A stretch of 5,335 bases of DNA from an uncultured Atopobiaceae bacterium (GTDB lineage Bacteria > Actinomycetota > Coriobacteriia > Coriobacteriales > Atopobiaceae): contig CAJOKK010000113.1 in NCBI GenBank assembly GCA_905235165.1, forward strand, positions 1-5,335, in the 5' to 3' direction. Below are positions 1 through 5,335 of the stretch, one piece after another. The notes under the pieces were generated by a model. It searched no databases. It was not told the origin of the DNA and was given only the letters and a program-made list of their open reading frames with translations. Every line of letters starts with the position of its first letter. The stretch's first letter is position 1. The position numbers were made by a program, and so were the translations under genes.

Positions 1-2
1 CC

Positions 3-101
3 TTCGAGTTCTGCAAGGCCTTCTTCACCATATTCGCCGTCGTCTTCCTGACGCCCTGGGCCTTCACGAAGGTGGAGAAAGCTGGCGAGAAGAACACCTA
101 G
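3..101 (+). CDS. C-terminal end of a membrane protein (partial, 5' end outside window)
   Basis: Only the last 32 codons are present, ending in TAG at 99-101. The reading frame gives a hydrophobic, aromatic-rich stretch (AFFTIFAVVFLTPWAF) that looks like a final transmembrane helix. A short charged tail (KVEKAGEKNT) follows, as expected for the cytoplasmic end of a polytopic transporter or permease. The other two plus frames are less plausible: one hits a stop early, and the other gives an Arg/His-rich sequence typical of a shadow frame. The family cannot be named from so little sequence. The gene runs convergently towards the racemase gene at 192-902. Confidence 0.6.
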   Translation, partial: FEFCKAFFTIFAVVFLTPWAFTKVEKAGEKNT

Positions 102-124
102 CACGTGGGGTAGTTGGGTGCCCG

Positions 125-164
125 GGCCCTCTCTACCAAAAAGTGACATTCCGGGCCGTTTTTT
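125..164 (+). terminator. Possible rho-independent terminator of the upstream membrane protein gene
   Basis: A short GC-only stem can form between GGCCC (125-129) and GGGCC (153-157), followed by G and six T (159-164). The loop is 23 nt, so the hairpin is weak. It lies 24 bases after the TAG of the plus-strand gene, the right place for a terminator. An alternative nearby stem pairs GGTAG (109-113) plus GGG (116-118) with CCC (127-129) plus CTACC (133-137), but no T run follows it on this strand. Confidence 0.3.
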
Positions 165-169
165 GTCAC
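138..169 (-). terminator. Possible rho-independent terminator of the racemase gene
   Basis: Read on the minus strand, the racemase transcript runs past its stop at 192 into GTGACA (169-164). A 15-nt loop and TGTCAC (148-143) follow, then five T (142-138). This is a 6-bp perfect stem plus a T tract. The stem is half A/T, so it is modest. It overlaps the candidate plus-strand terminator, so the 90-bp convergent gap may stop transcription in both directions. Confidence 0.4.
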
Positions 170-191
170 AAAATGGCTGGGGGCGCCACCC

Positions 192-902
192 TTACTCGTT
201 GCGAGCGTTGAGGTAGAACTCTACGCAGCGGTCGGCAAGAATGTCGAGAGAATCAAAGAGCCAGTCGGGACGTTCGCTCAGGTTCTGGTAAATGACCGAA
301 AGCTCGGTACAAGCCACCACGACAGCGTCGCAGCCGGCCTCACGCAGCTTTTGGGCCTCTGCGAGAAAGTCCTTCTCGTCATACGGTTCGTTGGCCTTCA
401 CGCAGTCGTAGATGAGGTGCGTCACAACGGCCTGCCCGGATTCGTCGGGAACGATCGTGCGGATGGCGCGATTCTCGAAATAGCCTTGGAAGACGCCAGA
501 CTTTACGGTGCCCTCGGTGGCAAGCAGGCCAACCGTGGCCCCAGGTCCAAAGATCGACGAGATGCGTCGGGATGTCTCCTCCATGATGTTGAGCACGGGA
601 ATCCTCACGGCCTCGCTGATAGCCTCGTAGAAGTAGTGAGCCGTGTTGCAGGGGATGGCGATGTATTCTGCGCCCGACTTCTCGAGCATGCGTGCCACCT
701 TGGTCATCTCCTGCTGTGGATTGGGCTTGGTGTTGTCGAGGATGTATGCCGTGCGATCGGGAATCTGCGGATCGTTGAACACGATCATGGGCATGTGGTC
801 TTGGTCGGTTTGGGCCGGCGTCTTCTCGATCAGCAGCTCCATAAAGTAGGCGGTGGCCAAGGGGCCAACACCGCCGAGGATGCCAAGGATGGGATTGTTC
901 AT
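192..902 (-). CDS. Aspartate/glutamate racemase family protein, probable aspartate racemase
   Basis: A 236-residue cytosolic protein, the usual length for the cofactor-independent Asp/Glu racemase family (RacD/YgeA type). These enzymes interconvert L- and D-amino acids with two cysteines acting as acid/base. The family signatures are visible. The N-terminal glycine-rich segment is ILGILGGVGPLAT (residues 5-17). The first catalytic cysteine is in IPCNTAH (Cys85) and the second in VVACTEL (Cys198). The ATG at 902-900 is preceded by AGGAG at 913-909 with a 6-nt gap, which supports this start. The gene is divergent from the ATP-grasp ligase at 1122-2342, which resembles D-aspartate ligases. That pairing argues for aspartate as substrate and a role in supplying D-Asp for peptidoglycan. 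A broad-specificity racemase remains possible, since the sequence alone does not fix specificity. Confidence 0.88.
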   Translation of the reverse strand: MNNPILGILGGVGPLATAYFMELLIEKTPAQTDQDHMPMIVFNDPQIPDRTAYILDNTKPNPQQEMTKVARMLEKSGAEYIAIPCNTAHYFYEAISEAVRIPVLNIMEETSRRISSIFGPGATVGLLATEGTVKSGVFQGYFENRAIRTIVPDESGQAVVTHLIYDCVKANEPYDEKDFLAEAQKLREAGCDAVVVACTELSVIYQNLSERPDWLFDSLDILADRCVEFYLNARNE

Positions 903-934
903 AAGGCTCTCCTGCCCGTCGTTTTGCTCCGGCC

Positions 935-940
935 ATTGTA
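935..940 (-). promoter_or_regulatory. Weak -10-like element for the racemase gene
   Basis: On the minus strand TACAAT (940-935) matches five of six bases of the sigma-70 type -10 consensus. It lies about 33 bases upstream of the racemase ATG. No convincing -35 hexamer is found at 16-18 nt spacing, and no extended -10 TG is present, so this is only a suggestion. Confidence 0.25.
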
Positions 941-1039
941 ACGATGCCTTGTGGAAGCGATACGGATAAGCCCGTGGCTGGTCGTAGGTTTTCGCTGTCT
1001 GTTGCTCCGGTGCAAATGCTGGCAGGAGTGCAGAAGCTG

Positions 1040-1066
1040 TTTACAATGTTCAAGACTGAATATGAT
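1040..1066 (+). promoter_or_regulatory. Candidate promoter of the ligase-uvrC transcript
   Basis: TTTACA (1040-1045) and TATGAT (1061-1066) each match five of six bases of the -35 and -10 consensus. The spacer is 15 nt, shorter than the preferred 17. Transcription would begin near 1073, leaving a leader of about 50 nt before the ligase ATG at 1122. The segment is markedly more A/T-rich than the surrounding coding DNA. The -10 hexamer overlaps the first of two ATGCAT palindromes. Confidence 0.4.
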
Positions 1067-1081
1067 GCATAGAAGATGCAT
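1064..1081 (+). repeat. Two GATGCAT direct repeats one helical turn apart, possible operator
   Basis: GATGCAT occurs at 1064-1070 and again at 1075-1081, an 11-bp period. Each copy contains the palindrome ATGCAT. The pair lies at the end of the candidate -10 and across the predicted transcription start of the ligase gene, where a repressor site would be expected. No regulator is known from the sequence, and a chance origin is possible for such short words. Confidence 0.3.
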
Positions 1082-1121
1082 GTGCGATAAGCGCGGCACG
1101 AGGCCGCAGGAAGGGGCAGCG

Positions 1122-2342
1122 ATGAGCCGCCGGATAGTTCCCGTTCTTCTTGGCACCGAGGTGGGCGTGTATGGCATGGCGCGTGCCTTTTGGCAGGAAT
1201 ATCACGTGAAGAGCTACGCCTACGGGACTTTTCCGCTCACGCCCACGCGCTACTCCAAGTTCATTGAGCAGCGCTGTGACGAGCGCTTCGCCGACCCAAA
1301 GCACTTCGTTGAGATCCTCAACCGCGATGCCAAAGGCTTTGGTGATGCCACCATCTTGGTCATCCCCTGCGGCGACGATTACTCGCTTCTGCTGTCTGCT
1401 CACAAAGATGAGCTCGATCCGCGCCTGACCGCCATCACCTCTGATGCCGGCGTGCTTGACGAGCTTAACGACAAGGCCCGCTTCTACGAGCTCTGCGAGC
1501 GTGCGGGCGTGCCCTATCCGCGTGCGATCAGCGTGTCGGGCATCTCGGATCTGCCTGACGATCTGCCCTTCCCCTTCCCGGTGGCGGTGAAGCCCACCGA
1601 TGCGGCTTCCTATCGCGAGCATGAGTTCGAGGGGCAGAAGAAGGCCTTCATCATCGAGGACCGCGCGATGCTCGAGGAGACCGTGCGCCGTGTGTACGAC
1701 TCGGGCTACGACGCACAGCTCGTCATCCAGGACTTTGTGCCGGGTGACGACTCGAATATGCGCACCATGAACGGCTATGTGCGCCAAGATGGCTCGGTTG
1801 CGCTTCTCGCGCTGGGTCGTCCCATCCTGGAAGACCCCGAGCCCATGCGTATCGGCAACTACGTGGCCATCATCTCCTATGGTGACGAGAAGCTCTACGC
1901 CACGGTGGAGCAGCTTCTCTCCAACATCCACTACTTTGGCTACTTCAACCTCGACATGAAGTACGACGAGCGTGATGGTAGCTACAAGCTGCTTGACTTC
2001 AACCCGCGTCAGGGCAGGAGCAGCTATTTCGTCACCTTGGCGGGCAGCAACCTCGCTCGCTTCGTGGTGGAAGACATCGTGGAAGGCAAGAAGGAGCCGG
2101 CTGTTCACGCCAGCAGGCGCTACCTCTGGGTGGGTATGAGCAAGCACATCGTGAAGCGCTATACCCCCGAGGGCGACGGGCGCGATGAGGCGCTTAAGCT
2201 CATGCGCGAGGGGCTTGTGGGCACGACGCTCTACGGCGAGCATGATAACGACCCGCGTCGCCTCTACTACATCGGCCGCCTGTGGCTAAGCTACTTCCGC
2301 GACTTCAAGCGCTACTTCGGCCATCGCGAGCTCGAGGGATAA
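1122..2342 (+). CDS. ATP-grasp carboxylate-amine ligase, probable D-aspartate ligase of peptidoglycan synthesis
   Basis: A 406-residue cytosolic ATP-grasp enzyme. The N-terminus (VPVLLGTEVGVYGMARAF, residues 6-23) resembles the pre-ATP-grasp domain of the Aslfm-type D-aspartate ligases, which add D-Asp through its beta-carboxylate to the lysine side chain of the UDP-MurNAc-pentapeptide. ATP-grasp landmarks follow in order: the lysine of DKARFYEL (Lys118), VAVKPTD (Lys157), the loop QDFVPGDD (203-210), the first metal ligand in FNLDMKYD (Asp278), and LLDFNPRQGRSS with Asp292, Asn294 and Arg296. The frame is open back to 951, but the ATG at 1122 is chosen. It has AGGAAGGGG at 1108-1116, 5 nt away, and starts the conserved domain, whereas the upstream extension is Cys/Arg-rich and unlike the family. 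The divergent racemase would supply D-Asp. The assignment to ATP-grasp ligase is firm; D-Asp as substrate is inferred from resemblance and context. Confidence 0.82.
   Translation: MSRRIVPVLLGTEVGVYGMARAFWQEYHVKSYAYGTFPLTPTRYSKFIEQRCDERFADPKHFVEILNRDAKGFGDATILVIPCGDDYSLLLSAHKDELDPRLTAITSDAGVLDELNDKARFYELCERAGVPYPRAISVSGISDLPDDLPFPFPVAVKPTDAASYREHEFEGQKKAFIIEDRAMLEETVRRVYDSGYDAQLVIQDFVPGDDSNMRTMNGYVRQDGSVALLALGRPILEDPEPMRIGNYVAIISYGDEKLYATVEQLLSNIHYFGYFNLDMKYDERDGSYKLLDFNPRQGRSSYFVTLAGSNLARFVVEDIVEGKKEPAVHASRRYLWVGMSKHIVKRYTPEGDGRDEALKLMREGLVGTTLYGEHDNDPRRLYYIGRLWLSYFRDFKRYFGHRELEG
2334..2339 (+). promoter_or_regulatory. uvrC ribosome binding site inside the ligase stop region
   Basis: GAGGGA lies 7 nt before the uvrC ATG at 2347 and overlaps the last codons of the ligase, which stops at 2340-2342. 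The 4-nt intergenic gap and embedded Shine-Dalgarno suggest that translation of uvrC is coupled to the ligase on one mRNA. No separate promoter for uvrC is evident within this gap. Confidence 0.65.
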
Positions 2343-2346
2343 AACC

Positions 2347-4287
2347 ATGGCTGGCGTTGAGCCCACGTTGGCAGAGCAGGTGGCCAAGGTTCCCACGGAG
2401 CCGGGCTGCTACCTGTGGAAAGATGCCCAGGGAACGGTCGTCTACGTGGGTAAGGCCAAGAACCTGCGCGCCCGCATGCGCCAATACGTGACCCTTTCCG
2501 ACGAGCGCGAGAAGATCCCCTTCATGATGCAGGTGGTGAAGGGCTTCGACTACGTGGTCGTGGGCTCCGAGCACGAGGCGCTCGTCCTTGAGCGTGAGCT
2601 TATCGCCCAGCATCATCCCTACTACAACGTCGACTACAAGGACGACAAGAGCTATCCCTACATTGCCGTCACTGAGTCCGATGTCTTTCCGGCCATCAAG
2701 TACACGCGCGAGAAGCACCGCAAGGGCACGCGCTACTTTGGGCCCTATACCGACGCCCGTGCCGCGCGTGAGACGATCGACATCCTGCGCAAGGTGGTGC
2801 CCATCTGCATAGCTACCTGCGCGGAGTGGAAGCGTACCCGTCGATACCTGGAGAGCCATCCCGATGATGTGCCCGTGGCTAACCTCGTCTTGGCCGAGCG
2901 TGGGCGTCCCTGCTTTGATTACCACGTGGGGCGCGGCCCTGGTGCCTGCTGCGGTGGTATCGACACGGTGGCCTATGCCGACCACGTGGGCCAGGTCGAG
3001 CATTTTCTCGAGGGCAAGCGATCCCAGATCATCAATGAGCTTGACGACCAAATGCACCAGGCTGCGGCTGAGCTGGACTTCGAGCGGGCAGGCAGGCTCA
3101 AGCGACGCCTCGAGGTGCTTGAGGGCCTGGATGACCGCCAGCAGGTGATTATCTCAGAGGGTGCCAGTCTCGACGCGGTGGGCTTCTATCGCGAGGAGAC
3201 CATCAGCTGCGCTTGCGTCTTCAGCGTGCGCGAGGGGCGCGTGGTGCGTACCAACGAGTTCGTGCTCAACAAGGGCCTCGACGTGAGCGAGGAAGAGCTC
3301 GCGGAGGGCTTCGTCAAGCGCTACTTCGACGAGACGGCCGACATTCCGGCCGAGGTCGACCTGGCACAGGAGCTGGCCGACGCCAACGTCTTGAGCCAGT
3401 GGCTTTCCGACAAGCGCGGCCGCGTGTGCCGTCTGCATCGTCCGCAGCGTGGCGAGAAGCGCGCCCTGCTCGAGATGGCGCAGAAAAACGCCCGCCATGC
3501 CCTCATGCGCTACATGATTCGCACGGGCTATGCGGATGACCGCACCAACCAGGCACTTCTCGAGCTGGAAAGCGCCCTTGCCCTCGATGGGCCGCCGCTT
3601 CGCATCGAGTGCTTCGACATCTCGACCCTGCATGGCCGCTTCACCGTGGCCTCGATGGTGGTTTTCACCAATGGTCGTCCCGACAAGGGGCAGTATCGTC
3701 GCTTCAAGGTGCGTGCCGAGCTCGAGGAGGCCAACGACTTCCTCAGCATGGAGGAAGTGCTGGGCCGCCGCTACGCGCCGGAGCGCATGGCCGACGAGCG
3801 CTTTGGCTCTCGTCCCGACCTGCTCGTGGTGGACGGCGGCAAACCCCAGCTCACGGCCGCGATGAACCAGCTCGAGGCCTTGGGTCTCGACATCCCGGTC
3901 TGCGGCTTGGCCAAGTCGGACGAGGAGGTGTTCGTTCCCTGGGACGACACGCCGGTGGTCTTGCCCAGCGGCTCGGCCTCCCTCTACCTCATCAAGCAGG
4001 TTCGTGACGAGAGCCACCGCTTCGCCATCACCTTCCATCGCCAGCTGCGCGACAAGGCGATGACGGTGTCGGTGCTCGACGAGATCGAGGGCGTGGGTCC
4101 CAAGCGCAAGAAGGCCATCATGCGCCACTTCGGCTCGATGAAGAAGCTCCGTGCGGCCAGCCCCCAGGAGATTGCCGAGGTCAAGGGCGTACCCGAGTCG
4201 GTCGCCGAGGAGATCTGGCAAACCCTGCGCGCCTTCGAGGCCGATGCCACCGACAAGGGCGACGAGAAGGACGACACTCTCGAATAA
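2347..4287 (+). CDS. uvrC: UvrABC system protein C, nucleotide-excision repair incision nuclease
   Basis: A 646-residue protein, full length for UvrC, which makes the 3' and 5' incisions around a lesion held by UvrB. The N-terminal GIY-YIG nuclease (about 15-95) shows GCY at 20-22, YVG at 33-35, and probable catalytic Arg41 and Glu82. FGPYTDARAARETIDILRK (131-149) is typical of the family. A UVR motif that binds UvrB lies at about 228-263 (INELDDQMHQAAAELDFERA). The RNase H-like nuclease has IECFDIS (Asp424), LLVVDGGKPQL (Asp496) and DESHRFA (His557), so its catalytic triad is present. Two helix-hairpin-helix units (IEGVGPKRKKAI, 580-591; VKGVPESVAEEI, 612-623) end the protein. The cysteine cluster is atypical: Cys158 and Cys189 are 30 residues apart, the third position is Gly197, and Cys201-Cys202 follow. 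The gene sits 4 nt behind the ligase. Confidence 0.97.
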   Translation: MAGVEPTLAEQVAKVPTEPGCYLWKDAQGTVVYVGKAKNLRARMRQYVTLSDEREKIPFMMQVVKGFDYVVVGSEHEALVLERELIAQHHPYYNVDYKDDKSYPYIAVTESDVFPAIKYTREKHRKGTRYFGPYTDARAARETIDILRKVVPICIATCAEWKRTRRYLESHPDDVPVANLVLAERGRPCFDYHVGRGPGACCGGIDTVAYADHVGQVEHFLEGKRSQIINELDDQMHQAAAELDFERAGRLKRRLEVLEGLDDRQQVIISEGASLDAVGFYREETISCACVFSVREGRVVRTNEFVLNKGLDVSEEELAEGFVKRYFDETADIPAEVDLAQELADANVLSQWLSDKRGRVCRLHRPQRGEKRALLEMAQKNARHALMRYMIRTGYADDRTNQALLELESALALDGPPLRIECFDISTLHGRFTVASMVVFTNGRPDKGQYRRFKVRAELEEANDFLSMEEVLGRRYAPERMADERFGSRPDLLVVDGGKPQLTAAMNQLEALGLDIPVCGLAKSDEEVFVPWDDTPVVLPSGSASLYLIKQVRDESHRFAITFHRQLRDKAMTVSVLDEIEGVGPKRKKAIMRHFGSMKKLRAASPQEIAEVKGVPESVAEEIWQTLRAFEADATDKGDEKDDTLE

Positions 4288-4307
4288 TCCTTACGTCCTT
4301 CTCGTCG
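4260..4307 (+). terminator. Perfect 14-bp hairpin across the uvrC stop codon, possible terminator or 3'-end stabiliser
   Basis: CGACGAGAAGGACG (4260-4273) is exactly complementary to CGTCCTTCTCGTCG (4294-4307), with a 20-nt loop that contains the uvrC TAA. The left arm is coding (Asp-Glu-Lys-Asp-Asp near the C-terminus) and the right arm is untranslated. A T run is absent downstream (GCATCGCTTCTCGC follows), so it is not a classical intrinsic terminator. It may still pause polymerase, assist termination or protect the mRNA 3' end. Confidence 0.5.
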
Positions 4308-4377
4308 GCATCGCTTCTCGCTACTATCGAAGGTGACCTACGACAGTTCGCTCGGCGAAGTTATCTCGGGCAAGAGA

Positions 4378-4385
4378 GGGAGAGG
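4378..4385 (+). promoter_or_regulatory. Ribosome binding site that decides the binding-protein start
   Basis: GGGAGAGG lies 4 nt before the ATG at 4390 (its GGGAG core is 7 nt away). The in-frame GTG at 4333 lacks a comparable site and would place 19 polar residues before the twin-arginine signal, so 4390 is preferred. No convincing promoter is visible between 4288 and 4377; TACTAT at 4322-4327 is the best -10-like word but has no good -35 partner. Confidence 0.6.
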
Positions 4386-4389
4386 CTTG

Positions 4390-5335
4390 ATGGATACCAG
4401 CGTTACCCGCCGTTCTTTTCTCGGCATCGCGAGTGCGTCAGCGCTTGCCCTGTCCGCCTGCACGGGAACTGCTGGAGCGGATGCGGAAGCCTCCTCGCCA
4501 TCATCGACGCCGGTAAACGGCACCCTCACCGTGGGTTCAGCCTGTCCTCCTGGTTCCTACGACCCACATATCTATTCCTGCGACTTCTGCCTGAGCGCGA
4601 ACCGCAACGTCGTGGAGGGACTCTACGAGATCGATCTCCACACCTACACGGTCGCTGACGGCCTGTGCGTGGGGGAGCCCTTCTGGTTTGATGCCTATAC
4701 CTGTGAAATCGTGCTTCGAGAGGGGGCGACCTTCTCTAATGGCGCCCCGGTGACCCCCGAAGACGTGGTGCGTTCCTTCGACCGTGCCTCTGCAGAGGGC
4801 ATGCCCTTCCAGCCCCTTCTCTCGATGTTCGACGCAATCGCCCTGTGGAGCGACAACAGCCTTTTGGTCAGCGTCAACATCCCATGGTTTCCGCTCGTCA
4901 AGGAGCGCCTGTCCATCATCAAGGTGCATCATCAAGGTGATCCCAGCCGACCTGAGCGACGAGGAGATCGCGACGCGCCCTGTGGGGTCGGGCCCTTGGA
5001 TGTACACCGATACGTCTGAGGAAGGTGCCACGCTCGAGCCAAACCCCTTCTACAACGGCAGCCATCCAGCGCTGGCACAGCAGCTTCGCATCTATTCGCT
5101 ACCCACCATCGAGCAACGCATCGATGCCCAGGAAGACGGCACGACGCTCATCTGCGAGAGCGTGACGCCTTCGGCCGTCCAGCAGCTCTCGGAATATGGC
5201 TGCACGGTTGAGAATGTCCACGGCTTTGCCACGCGCTTTGTCATGTTCAACGTGAGGAAGGCCCCGTGGGACAACAAGAACGTTCGGCAGGCCGTCATGT
5301 ATGCGCTGAACACGCCTCGCATGATCGAGGAGATC
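4390..5335 (+). pseudogene. Extracellular solute-binding lipoprotein, SBP_bac_5 (oligopeptide/dipeptide/nickel) family, frameshifted and cut by the window end
   Basis: Such proteins are lipid-anchored outside the membrane and hand peptides or nickel to an ABC importer. The signal has a twin-arginine-like motif TRRSFLG (residues 6-12), a hydrophobic stretch and the lipobox LSAC with lipidated Cys24. Family marks follow: NGTLTVGSACPPGSYDPH (43-60), RNVVEGLYEID (72-82) and GAPVTPEDVVRSFDRA (118-133). The frame breaks at a 13-bp tandem duplication (4914-4939). As sequenced, translation goes on in the wrong frame to TGA at 5017-5019, giving 209 residues. With one copy removed, the frame runs open to 5335 (311 residues so far) with the family segments PVGSGPW, LEPNPFYNG and FVMFNVRKAPWDNKNVRQAV. 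The usual length is about 500 residues, so the 3' end is outside. The mature N-terminal part has five further cysteines, including a CxxC (64-67). Family call is firm; substrate is unknown. It is either a recent pseudogene or a switchable allele. Confidence 0.88.
4914..4939 (+). repeat. Exact 13-bp tandem duplication that breaks the binding-protein frame
   Basis: CATCATCAAGGTG occurs at 4914-4926 and again, directly adjoining, at 4927-4939. Thirteen is not a multiple of three, so the extra copy shifts the frame by one. Deleting either copy joins LSIIKV to IPADLSDEE in a continuous, family-like protein. This identifies the duplication as the sole lesion visible in the gene. Confidence 0.95.

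Noticed and set aside
924..1010. Direct repeat TTGCTCCGG at 924-932 and 1002-1010 in the divergent region
   Set aside because: It is only 9 bp, not symmetric, and not positioned sensibly relative to either promoter candidate. Chance is the simpler explanation.
351..1053. Plus- and minus-strand frames overlapping the racemase (351-941 plus, 379-1053 minus)
   Set aside because: The minus-strand racemase frame has both catalytic motifs and a good ribosome binding site. The others are out-of-frame readings of the same DNA.
951..1121. Upstream extension of the ligase frame (GTG at 951; ATGs at 1062, 1065 and 1080)
   Set aside because: The extra residues are Cys/Arg-rich and unlike the family, overlap the promoter region, and lack a good Shine-Dalgarno. 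The start at 1122 has one and begins the conserved domain.
1050..2243. Long minus-strand open frame (397 codons) opposite the ligase
   Set aside because: Its translation is His/Val/Ala/Arg-rich with no recognisable domain, and it is exactly antisense to a gene with clear ATP-grasp motifs. Codon bias in GC-rich DNA produces such frames.
2305..4221. Two long minus-strand open frames (2305-3057 and 3154-4221) opposite uvrC
   Set aside because: Both are shadows of UvrC codon usage, with low-complexity His/Leu/Val/Ala composition and no family resemblance.
4914..4950. Programmed ribosomal frameshift in the binding-protein gene
   Set aside because: No convincing slippery site with a stimulatory structure is seen. 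The exact tandem duplication fully explains the frame change, and frameshifting would leave duplicated residues in the protein.
5000..5335. Independent gene restarting at ATG 5000 after the frameshift
   Set aside because: It would begin in the middle of a conserved SBP_bac_5 segment (VGSGPW-MYTD) with no signal peptide and no well-placed Shine-Dalgarno.

Overview
The window is GC-rich, with strong G/C preference at third codon positions. Gene content points to a Gram-positive, probably a member of the Actinomycetota class Coriobacteriia (Olsenella/Collinsella/Atopobium-like). This placement is inference from codon use and protein flavour and was not tested by a search. All reliable genes are chromosomal housekeeping or transport genes. 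I saw no RNA gene, CRISPR array, insertion sequence or phage gene.

Layout: (1) 3-101, the last 32 codons of a plus-strand membrane protein. (2) 102-191, a convergent gap with two overlapping weak terminator-like hairpins. (3) 192-902, minus strand, an aspartate/glutamate racemase-family enzyme with both catalytic cysteines. (4) 903-1121, a divergent promoter region with a plausible plus-strand promoter and a pair of ATGCAT palindromes. (5) 1122-2342, plus strand, an ATP-grasp ligase that resembles D-aspartate ligases of peptidoglycan synthesis. (6) 2347-4287, plus strand, full-length UvrC, four bases behind the ligase and probably translationally coupled to it. (7) 4260-4307, a perfect 14-bp inverted repeat straddling the uvrC stop codon. 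(8) 4390 to the window edge, plus strand, a twin-arginine-type lipoprotein of the oligopeptide/dipeptide-binding family (SBP_bac_5), interrupted by an exact 13-bp tandem duplication.

How the genes fit together: the divergent racemase and ligase form a coherent module. The racemase would make D-aspartate from L-aspartate. The ligase would attach it to the side-chain amine of the pentapeptide stem, giving a D-Asp (A4alpha-type) cross-bridge as known in Enterococcus faecium and Lactococcus lactis. UvrC, the nucleotide-excision repair incision nuclease, appears to share the ligase transcript without an obvious functional link. The solute-binding protein gene would serve a peptide/nickel-type ABC importer whose other parts lie outside the window.

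The most notable points are the 13-bp duplication that breaks the binding-protein gene, which reads perfectly if one copy is removed, and the altered cysteine cluster of UvrC. That cluster lacks one of the four canonical cysteines and carries an insertion of about 19 residues. I found no wholly unknown system here.
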